Below are positions 1 to 7,600 of a stretch of DNA of 11,554 nt, piece after piece. Below the pieces are notes generated by a model that saw only the letters and a list, made by a program, of their open reading frames with translations, had not been told where the DNA came from and did not search any database. The translations under genes and the position numbers were made by a program. The stretch spans positions 1-11,554 of the forward strand of contig RXOD01006028.1 in NCBI GenBank assembly GCA_005223375.1, read 5' to 3'. Source of the DNA: Amoebophrya sp. AT5.2 (taxonomy: Eukaryota > Sar > Dinophyceae > Syndiniales > Amoebophryaceae). Position 1 is the stretch's first letter. Each line of letters begins with the position of its first letter.

Positions 1-23
1 GTATCAGAAAACTACCCGGATCC
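1..23. repeat. Left copy of exact 23-bp terminal direct repeat
   Basis: The first 23 bases, starting GTATCAGAAAAC and ending in GGATCC, recur exactly at 11532-11554. A 23-base match is not a chance event in a window this size. It could be the overlap of a circular or tandem assembly, or a real repeat flanking the element. It is too short to be an ordinary LTR and too long for the 5-bp target duplication usual for copia elements. Confidence 0.95.
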
Positions 24-91
24 AGGCGAATCCATCCTTTTCCTTGCCTTTCGGCGGTATTCTGGCGGTTGGGAGCTGCGGGAGGGGCTTC

Positions 92-133
92 GGGGCACCA
101 TCTGGTGCCTTTGGGACACCATCTGGTGGCGAT
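92..133. repeat. Tandem 21-bp repeat, two copies, palindromic core
   Basis: Units 92-112 and 113-133 match at 17 of 21 positions. Both contain the identical 12-mer CACCATCTGGTG (96-107 and 117-128), itself a near palindrome with arms CACCA and TGGTG. In the first copy the arms extend to GGCACCA/TGGTGCC (94-100 and 103-109). It could be a duplicated protein-binding site in a promoter or LTR. On the minus strand the repeat reads as an HQMV-containing heptapeptide pair, so a coding origin is not excluded. Confidence 0.7.
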
Positions 134-454
134 GGGAGGTTGGATTGGATACTGCTGCGGCTGGACGAAGGAGCGTGATTTCTTGGGGAGAATGTGGATA
201 ATTCAGCACTAAAACTAATCAGCAGTAACCCTAAATTAATAGGCTTCTATCAATACAATTGAGCCTACAATGAATTAGATGTACCCCTACAAATCTATAA
301 TAATTTGAACTAGCAATACCAATGAATTGAGACCTATCTTCCTTTGTTTCAGCTGTGAAAGTAGAAACAAGTTTTGTCATTCGGTCTTCTCTTTCTTTGA
401 ACTTTGTTTGGGAATCTTCTTCTTGTGACTGCAGCACAACGTCGAAGAGAGAAC

Positions 455-463
455 TATAAAAAG
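455..463 (+). promoter_or_regulatory. Possible TATA box (TATAAAAAG)
   Basis: TATAAAAAG lies about 900 bases upstream of the Gag start in the AT-rich region, where an LTR promoter would be expected. On the minus strand the same bases read CTTTTTATAG, which resembles a polypyrimidine-AG splice acceptor, so the direction is ambiguous. Dinoflagellate promoters are reported to lack canonical TATA boxes, which lowers confidence if that is the host. Confidence 0.25.
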
Positions 464-642
464 ACAATCAGACCTCATCTTCGATTCGGTCATGTTTCTT
501 TGTGAGGGCGATTACAAAACGGGAGAGAGACTTTGATGCAATTACACCTACACTTCACAAATTCGCAACTACAAGTATTTGCTTGATTGACACTGAGAGT
601 TTTTGTTTCGCGGCTGCGCGTTGGGACATGAGAGTTGAACAA

Positions 643-660
643 GAGCTACATTCATAGCTC
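643..660 (+). other. Leader hairpin, 6-bp stem
   Basis: GAGCTA (643-648) and TAGCTC (655-660) are exact reverse complements around a 6-base loop CATTCA. It sits 40 bases upstream of a stronger hairpin, suggesting a structured RNA leader. A 6-bp stem alone is weak evidence. Confidence 0.35.
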
Positions 661-700
661 CTTTGGACAGACGCGAATGCTTTTCTTCTGAGTGTTAACA

Positions 701-736
701 AGCCAACCCTACGGGGTTGGCTCAAGTCAAAACCCC
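701..736 (+). other. Leader hairpin (9-bp stem, TACG loop) with competing alternative stem
   Basis: AGCCAACCC (701-709) pairs perfectly with GGGTTGGCT (714-722) around the tetraloop TACG. GGGGTT (713-718), overlapping the 3' arm, can instead pair with AACCCC (731-736), so the two stems exclude each other. In retroelement leaders such structures often serve packaging, dimerisation or control of translation; nothing here shows which. No U-tract follows, so it does not look like a bacterial terminator. Confidence 0.6.
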
Positions 737-868
737 AAATTTCTAGCAGGGCCTAAGGTTGTGGAGAGCTGTAAGTGTTTGTTCGCTTTGGGAGAATTCT
801 GTGCTTTCTAAGGCTGTTGTGACGTACTTTCGTGAAGCAAAAGTCTAAGTTAGTGTGGGATTTCTAAT

Positions 869-946
869 ATGGTGAGGCCAGAGCTAGACTTACCGTTAAG
901 TTTACGCTCCCGCCGACGGTCTGATCCACATTGGAGTCAGATTTAA
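869..946 (+). CDS. Possible short upstream ORF, 25 aa
   Basis: The ATG at 869 has a good initiation context (A at -3, G at +4) and opens a 25-codon frame ending in TAA at 944-946. The peptide is rich in Arg, Pro and Ser and resembles no family I know. It is too short to judge by codon use. If transcribed it would be translated ahead of ORF0 and Gag and could reduce initiation at the Gag ATG. Right after it, in another frame, lies a coding-like open stretch (925-1008) that continues across a TGA into ORF0, so this could also be the N-terminal piece of a disrupted gene. Confidence 0.25.
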   Translation: MVRPELDLPLSLRSRRRSDPHWSQI

Positions 947-1080
947 CCTACGAATACTTCGAGCAGTGCGGAACCGACGACGCGGCCCTCCGTCACTTCT
1001 CAATCCCCTGATTGCGGACGCATAGCGCACTTTGCGCCAGAATTGCGTATCGCAGCTACAATCGCGACAAGAAACAGTGC

Positions 1081-1311
1081 ATGCACTTCCACGTGGACGA
1101 ACGCGTGAAGTTCTACATCGTTGAGTACTATCCTGCAACACGCAACGGCTTCACCGTTGCAGTGTACGGCCGAATTGTTGCGCGGATAGAAACCTATTTC
1201 TACATCATCGAGCAGGAAGGAGCCCGCTCGTGGTTTCGCCGCTACCATCAAAACATCTTCAAGACTTCGACTCCGGAACCGGAAGCCGAACCCAGCTGCA
1301 ACGAACAGTAA
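1081..1311 (+). CDS. ORF0: small SH3-like barrel protein, function unknown
   Basis: The frame encodes 76 residues from ATG 1081 and is open back to 1012, after a TGA at 1009-1011. Codon use shows the same strong preference for C/G in third position as gag and pol, so I believe it is translated. The sequence alternates short hydrophobic strands: VKFYIVEYY, then a Gly-Arg-Ile-Val turn, YFYIIEQEG, and WFRRYHQNIF. That pattern resembles an SH3-like or chromo-like barrel and looks like the C-terminal barrel of this element's own integrase (6609-6770). An acidic Pro-Glu tail follows. It ends 44 bases before the Gag ATG. The ATG context is weak (T at -3), so initiation might be further upstream, through splicing, or by readthrough of the TGA at 1009. 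Function is not known. Confidence 0.5.
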   Translation: MHFHVDERVKFYIVEYYPATRNGFTVAVYGRIVARIETYFYIIEQEGARSWFRRYHQNIFKTSTPEPEAEPSCNEQ

Positions 1312-1355
1312 AAGTTTTTCCTCTACTCATCATACAACATCTACTGGGCACGACA

Positions 1356-2978
1356 ATGGCGTGCTTTGGACGGTGTGCGGAAATGCTGTGCGGAGAGCCG
1401 TGCGGCAACGAGGTGGAGCTGAACGCTCTGCGTGGCCGCATCCGCATGTTGGAATCGGAAGTGGATAGTCACATCATCTGCGAGCCGACGATTCCGTCTC
1501 CGAACAATTTTACCAAGGAGCAAATCGCGAGCATGATGAAGCAGATGAATGAGGATGGGGAACTGCTGGTGAAACAGCAGATTGCGGAAAGCATGGACAC
1601 ACTGCAGAATGAACTGGAAAACAAGCAGAAGGAGATCGATCTCTTGAAGGAAGAAAAGAAGAAACTGTCGGAGGGGCATGTTTCGATTCGGGAGTTGCTG
1701 TCGGCGCATGGCGAAGGTGCGGAGGAGAAAATCCTGGACTTGGTGAACATGCGCTTCGATGAAGAGGATGCGAACCAGGAGCAGCGCGCCTTCCGCCAGA
1801 ACTGGAAAGGACTGGTGGGCATCACCGTGCTGCCGAACACGGCTGCAACCGAAACGCATCTGAAAGAACAGTACAAAGCGCGCCACCAGACTCTGTACAA
1901 GTGTCCGCGGCGCAACAAGGCGACATTCATCGACTGGCAGAAGGACGTGTACACCTGGGCAAAGAAACTCCTGGAGGTTGGAGTTACTTTGGAGGATTTG
2001 GGTGAACGGGTGATCACGGACGGGCTAGAAGATTTTCGGCATGAACAGCGACGTGCGCGTAAGGCCGGGAAGAACCTGGTGGACATCATGCTGCGACTGG
2101 AAGAGGACTCGTGCCCGTTGACGAAAAACGTGGTCTCGGAGTGCTACCGCTTGATTCCCCAACTCGAGCGGTGGGACGACATGACTCCGTTGGCGTGGGT
2201 GGGTATCTTGGAGGACGTCTTCGAGAAGGAAGCGGAAGTCACGAAGGAGCGTGACGACGAGTCGAAATGGGAGTACGCGTTGCAGTCGCTGGCGTTGGAC
2301 AAAAATACAACACAACATCTTCGGAGCACGTACCGCGCCAACAAGACGAACAATTTCAGCAAACTGTCTTCGCGGATCTCAGCCCTGAACTACAACGACA
2401 CGCACCGCTACAACGCTGACGGCACGAAGCGTCAGCGCAAACTGCGGAAGGGCAAGGACTCGCTCGAGGAGCTCTACATCGCGCTCGGCGAGCACAGCAC
2501 GCACGAGGCGCTGGTGACTTCTTCGCACGAAATGAACAAGACCTACTCTACAGTGCTGGGCCGTGCCATGTTGTCGAGTACTGCTACTGGCGCGCCGCCG
2601 CCGCTGGGAAACACTACGGTGCCGACGCCGATCGACAGTGACGACCTGAACGGACATTCATTCTTCGGAGGTGGTAATACGGGAGCGCCGGCTCCGGCAG
2701 GCGGTCCGGACGGTGGTCGGAAGTGGTTGACCAAGGAGGAGCTCAAGGAGTTGAACAACACTCCCTGCAAATTCGGCAAGGATTGCTGGAACCTCAAAAC
2801 CAAGGGTCTCTGCTTGCGCAAGCACACCGGGGCGGAGTTGAAGGCAGGCCGCGAACACTTCGAAAAGAATCATCCTGAGCTCGCCGCCAAGAAGAAGGCC
2901 GAGAAGGAAGCTCGGGACAAGAAGAACAAGGAAAATAAGGCTACGGCAGCGTCGGCTTCCAGTGCCGACAAGCCGTGA
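1356..2978 (+). CDS. gag: Gag-like structural protein with coiled coil and CCCH zinc finger
   Basis: The protein has 540 residues from ATG 1356, whose context (A at -3, G at +4) is strong. The frame is open further upstream only through non-ATG codons and would overlap ORF0, so I reject a longer start. Residues about 20-110 are Lys/Glu-rich heptad-like sequence predicting a coiled coil. Residues about 140-410 are mostly helical with conserved-looking Trp and Leu, as in the capsid/UBN2-type Gag of copia elements. A Gly/Ala/Pro linker follows. The finger is Cys471-x5-Cys477-x8-Cys486-x3-His490 (codons 2766, 2784, 2811, 2823), a CCCH arrangement where a CCHC knuckle is usual. The tail is Lys/Glu/Ala-rich and basic, fit for RNA binding. 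The TGA stop is followed by open Pol sequence in the same frame. Confidence 0.85.
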   Translation: MACFGRCAEMLCGEPCGNEVELNALRGRIRMLESEVDSHIICEPTIPSPNNFTKEQIASMMKQMNEDGELLVKQQIAESMDTLQNELENKQKEIDLLKEEKKKLSEGHVSIRELLSAHGEGAEEKILDLVNMRFDEEDANQEQRAFRQNWKGLVGITVLPNTAATETHLKEQYKARHQTLYKCPRRNKATFIDWQKDVYTWAKKLLEVGVTLEDLGERVITDGLEDFRHEQRRARKAGKNLVDIMLRLEEDSCPLTKNVVSECYRLIPQLERWDDMTPLAWVGILEDVFEKEAEVTKERDDESKWEYALQSLALDKNTTQHLRSTYRANKTNNFSKLSSRISALNYNDTHRYNADGTKRQRKLRKGKDSLEELYIALGEHSTHEALVTSSHEMNKTYSTVLGRAMLSSTATGAPPPLGNTTVPTPIDSDDLNGHSFFGGGNTGAPAPAGGPDGGRKWLTKEELKELNNTPCKFGKDCWNLKTKGLCLRKHTGAELKAGREHFEKNHPELAAKKKAEKEARDKKNKENKATAASASSADKP

Positions 2979-3049
2979 ATCGTCAAACCTCACCCGGATG
3001 AACAGGTGCCGCTGGCCTCGAGCGGTCCGGGTGGAGAGGTGAATCGAGG
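2976..3049 (+). promoter_or_regulatory. Candidate stop-codon readthrough signal between gag and pol
   Basis: The Gag TGA (2976-2978) is followed in the same frame by open sequence to the end of Pol. After a 12-base spacer, CACCCGGA (2991-2998) pairs perfectly with TCCGGGTG (3026-3033). Inside, CCGCT (3009-3013) pairs with AGCGG (3021-3025), leaving the 7-base loop GGCCTCG. Loop bases CCTCG (3016-3020) are complementary to CGAGG (3045-3049), so an H-type pseudoknot is possible. Known precedent: in murine leukaemia virus a pseudoknot just after the gag stop promotes readthrough. The stop context here (TGA then A) is not the classically leaky TGA-C. Reinitiation at ATG 3114 is the alternative route to Pol. 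Confidence 0.6.
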
Positions 3050-3113
3050 AGGAAAATCAAATTCACATCGACGAAAACGAAATAACAAAGGAAAAGCCTT
3101 GTGCAGTTCAGGA

Positions 3114-4600
3114 ATGAAAGTAGAAGTAAAAGTGGAAGTATTGCCTTCTTCATGCCAGCAGAAGGTGCATCACGACAGCAAGCAATGCGAACATCAAGAA
3201 CAGAAAGAAAAAGAATCGGAGATGCACGAACAGCAGTTTCCGGCGTCGGTGAATTTTGCCGATGATTTCGAAGCACAAATTCTTCGCGAGACAGGGCAAT
3301 CAAGGGAAGAAACCAACGGTGACAACTCATCTGTGAGTTCTCTCGTGGTGGAGGACGGCGGGAGCATCGGCGGTGCAGCCGAAGCTGAGGAGGTGGAAGG
3401 GGAAATTGGCGAAGAAAATCAGTATCCCAACACGAACAGCAGCAACATAGAAATGCCAGATGCTGCTACAGGGAGCTCTATTTCGGGAATTCCGGGAGTA
3501 ACACGGGAAAGTACTACATCGTCAACTTCAGCTGTACGACAGGAATCCGGTACTACTTCGGCGGTGCAGGAGGACGTTGTTATGCGGGGGTCGACAACTT
3601 TGGAAAATAGCACAAACTCTTCATCAACGTCGTCTTCGACTTCGCAACTAGCAGCAGGTCCTGTTTCGGTGGGATCGACGCCGGGCGCGGAACCGACGGC
3701 GACCACGTTGGAACCAATGAACAGTGAGTCGTCTTCCAGCCGGGAGACATCACAACTACACGAACAGGATGCACAGAATTTGGGCAGGGACGACAGCGTG
3801 CAGGAGTATCCATCGCACGCCGCGTCTACTTCTTCTTCCTCGAAGAAGAATTCATCTACACACAAGAAGGGATCATCTTCGTCGCGGTCTGCAGCCCTTC
3901 GGAGGAAAATTGGCTCTTCTTCATCATCCGAGCAACCCTCGGGAAATTCTAAATCGAACAGCGCGCATGAACAGAATGAACAGGAAAACCTAATGAAGAT
4001 GCATATCCCCGTGAGCAAGGGGAGCACAGTGCGGGCGCAGACAGCGGTTGCAGCACAAGAGACGCGTGAGCATCTCAACAATTGGGACAACTACACCAAG
4101 AACACACTGTGCGACTACATGCAGTACAAGCGGCCACGAAGCCCGCGACCAAATAACACGCAAACAGTCGGAAGCAGTGATTCGCAAGTTCTCAACCAGC
4201 AGCAGCGCAAACAGCGAAAGCGCATGCTGCAGGAAGTCGCAAAACACACGAACTACATCGATCCACAAGGAGATTTAGCTTTTGGCACGAAGGTCGAGTC
4301 TCCGCCACCAGCTCCGGCGGCCTTTCCGTCGAGCGGTGATTACCAACCAAGCAGCAGTTCCGATGAACGCATGACTGCAGCAGCGTCGTCTACATCGTCG
4401 GACTACAAGATGGAGCCGGAGAAGCACGTCAGTACTTCCAGTTCCTCATCTTCCAGCGGGCCTGATCAACCTACTGGTGGAAAAGGACAAGGAATGCGGA
4501 AACTCATCCATCGTCCGGCGCCGTACCTACGACCAACAGAAGGAAAGGGGTTCTTGTCGGATAAAATAGAGCGCTTCGGCAAAGTGCTAACCACGGTGAA
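3114..4600 (+). other. Pol N-terminal Ser/Thr/Glu-rich low-complexity region
   Basis: About 490 residues precede the protease. They are dominated by Ser runs, Thr, Gln and Glu and include Lys/Arg-Pro patches such as YKRPRSPRP and a basic QQQRKQRKRM stretch near 4195-4230. Predicted largely disordered. Copia elements normally have little sequence between the nucleocapsid and protease, so this is an unusual spacer. It may carry RNA-binding or localisation signals, but nothing specific can be recognised. The minus-strand frame opposite it is a by-product of the repetitive Ser codons. Confidence 0.8.
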
Positions 4601-7600
4601 GAAAACGCACCAGTTTCCATGCAACGCAGGACCAGTCGGACTGGACACCGACTCGTCGCACAACATTTTGCCAGGGTCGCTTTTGGGAATGGCGCGGAAG
4701 TTTTCGGGCAACCGGATCGTGGATGCGGAGAATCCAGTGCGGTTTGGAACCATTGCCAACGGAGAAACGGAAACATCGGCACCTCTCGCGAAGCAGCGCG
4801 TCCTACTTTATTTTCGCCTCAAGCGCGATTCGAAGAACCGCATCTTCTCAGCTTGGTTTGAGATTGTCCGCGGAGGAGCAGATGGGAAGGACGGGGTGAG
4901 TTCTTTTCCCATTTTGCTCGGTCGTCCTTTCATGTACGACTATTCCGTGAACGTCTGCCACGACCAGAAGCCCGCGTACGCAGTGGTGGCTGGTAGTGAA
5001 GTGGAGCTTTTCGAACCAGCAGACATTGCCATGGCGGAGTTGGAATTCGTACCTACGAACGTCGTCGACAAGCGACGCGTTGTCGAACCTTCATCGCCGC
5101 GACCACGTGATCGAAAAGCTAAATCATCCACGGTTCCGGATCTTCTTCAGCAAGCGAGATCCTACCTCAGTTCGAACCAGAAAATCGGAATGAGCAAGGT
5201 CAAGAACAACGAAGATCTGGAGTACTACTTGGACTTCGACCAGCAGGAGCGCCAGATTATGGCTCGATCTTTTATGATCTTGTCCGGACATCACGGCTGC
5301 GACAATCAGAACGAAATGCGCAACATTCTCGACGAGGCTGTCGCGGGTGTCGTGTTTCAAAGTAGTCAGTCATCATCATCATCGTCCAATCGGGCCGGCG
5401 AACCGCCTTCCTGGGGTGAGGATAATCTCCTTGGAGGTGATCAGCAGGCCGAACAAAACCGCGTCTCCAATGAAGAGCAGTTTGCAAGCAGTGGCGAATC
5501 CAACGTCGCACAGCCTGCAGAATCAGCTGAGGAGCGCGCGTCCGATCCATCATTGTCTTCAAGTCAAGAAGAAGAATCTACTCATCATCAACAGGCCCGC
5601 GCGCAGCTACACCGTGAGTTTCCTGACCTCTCGGTTGCGGAGCTCGCGTGGCTACAACGCCAACATGCCGCCCTGGGCCATGCTTCGTCTATCGAAAACC
5701 TTTTCCAGGGGCAGGCAAAGACGGCGATGAAAAGAATTCGGGCACTCTGTCAGAAATGCTGCGAACAGGATGATGTCCAGCAAATCAGAGAGCGAGGTGC
5801 GTTGTTGCAGTTCGCAGATGACAAAAATCGTCTGTGGATTATCGACAGCACCAAAAGCAAACTTGGCCGCGCGGTGTACATCATTGATGCGTGTACCCGC
5901 ATGCGCGTCGCCGAGCTTGCAGATGACGCATGTGGAGGCTTGACCGGTGCCGCCGTCCGCGCAGTAATGCTTATGCGGTTGGTGGGACAGGGCACTGCCC
6001 ACAAAATCATCTACGACGAGGGCAACGAGTTCAACAACAAGTTGTTCGAGAAGGTCATTCGCAGCCTGAACATCATCGGCCACAGTGTTGGTTTTAAATC
6101 AGCACATCGGATTTCTAAAATCGAGCGGATGAACGAGATTCACAGGAAGAACGTGCGGAAGCTTACCATGTCTCCGTACGACCCCCACGTAGCTGCTCTC
6201 CTCTGGAGCAGAGCAAGTCTTTCCGCGGTCGAGGAGTCGCTAGACGAAGCCCTTGAGCAGATACTCGCGACGGCCCCCGACTCGGACGAGAACGAGGTGG
6301 ACATGGCCTTGAAGCGCGAACTTCACGCGGAGCACTGCTTTCAGGTCAACTCGACGCCCATTCTTGGGACTTCGCTTACACCGTATAACTTGAATAGTGG
6401 AGGATTCTATGCGGGAGCGAGGGACTGGGAAAGGTTGAGAGCAGACCTAGCAGACGATGATGCAGATAAGGACGTCTTGCAGAAGTGGTTTGAGTCGAAG
6501 GCACGTATTCAGAACGCAGTAAGACGAGCGATTGCGAAGAAAGATTTAGTTGAAATTCTGCGGCGGCGAGAACTGGTGGGTCGGGCATACAAACGCCTCA
6601 TCGACCTCAGCCAACTCACGCCCGGCATGACCGTACAAGTACGCCGGAAGGACGGCAGACTCTGTCATCGCGAAGAAGGAGAAGTCATCACCATCTTCGA
6701 GGACGGCGCAGCAGTGAGAGTAGGAGGAGGGACGACCAAGTACTATACCAAAGACATTGCACTCATCAGGGACGATCCGACGGGAACCGCTCTGGAAATG
6801 TACTTGGACGAGGACGTGGGGGAGGAGCTGGAGCGTCGACTAACACAAGCACCACAGCATGGCGAACCACCATTCTTTGCAGATCCGGTCACGTCAGTCC
6901 AGGACGGGGTGGGCACCGCCGAAGCACGAGCAACAGGTCATCAGCACTTCGGGCACATTTGTCAGCAGTGCGACAGGACCTTCACATCGCGCAATCGTCT
7001 TCTTCAGCATATCTCCGAGAAGCACGGAGATGAGGCGCCGACAGTGCCAGTACATGCGAAGCGGGGGACCAGGCGTGATATCGACTTCGACGACGAAAGC
7101 GACGATTCGAGTGATGGCGCTGGAGACATCGATCACGGTGTTGGTGAACCAGTCATTCCTCCGCTGTCGTCTGAGCAGCGCAGTGAGCAGGTGGAAACAG
7201 TGTACGAAGACTGCTGGACGGAGACGACAGAACATCTAATTCGGTGGCACCTTGTCCCGAGGAAGAAAGGTTTTGTTCCTCTGAGCGTAGATTTCCCGCA
7301 CATCAACTTCGCCAAGCTCACCGGTGAGCGTGAAACCACCGCGCGGTTCGTCGACAACCCAGAAACAGCTTACATCTACAACGACAACATCAAGCGTGTC
7401 AGCGGACGTCGCCGTCCGTCGGACACGCTACACGGACAGCGGCTTTGGGTGGGTCAATCTAAATTCCGGAAAATACCATCCATGTTTCTGTACACGCTTC
7501 TTCCTTCTACGCAGCGTACGCCGCCGGGAGAAGCAGCAAACAAGTCATCATCGTCGTCAGCAGAGGAGAAAGCACGTGATAACGAGCGGGCGACGGTTAT

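Larger units (their letters stand above)
24..868 (+). other. Non-coding region: candidate LTR and/or 5' leader
   Basis: No + strand reading frame of note. The stretch from about 200 to 600 is clearly more AT-rich than the GC-biased coding part, as expected for an LTR/UTR or a flanking host intron. It contains a 21-bp tandem pair, a TATA-like sequence and two hairpins, listed separately. Two open minus-strand stretches (467-231 and 209-12) exist but lack ATG starts. I cannot place LTR ends, a primer binding site or a polyadenylation signal; no AATAAA was noticed. Position upstream of Gag is the main reason for calling it LTR/leader. Confidence 0.4.

Noticed and set aside
12..467. Two minus-strand open stretches (467-231 and 209-12) that could be exons of a host gene, with AG/GT at about 334/333 and a CTTTTTATAG acceptor-like sequence at 463-454.
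   Set aside because: Neither begins with ATG, the donor lacks a wider consensus, and none of the AG acceptors I tried before the second stretch kept the reading phase. RNA evidence would be needed.
731..739. CCCCAAA as telomere-like sequence.
   Set aside because: A single copy only; part of the alternative hairpin.
870..884. TGGTGAGGCCAGAGC as a primer binding site at the end of an LTR.
   Set aside because: It starts with TGG as such sites do, but I cannot match it to a known tRNA 3' end and no CA-ending LTR precedes it. It also overlaps the uORF start.
1230..1355. Upstream extension of gag from a GTG at 1230.
   Set aside because: It is non-ATG, overlaps ORF0 in another frame, and the first in-frame ATG (1356) has a strong initiation context.
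3419..4090. Minus-strand open frame of 223 codons.
   Set aside because: It lies opposite the Ser-rich part of Pol; its Glu/Asp/Ser-rich translation is the complement of repeated Ser and Gln codons. There is no independent sign of coding.
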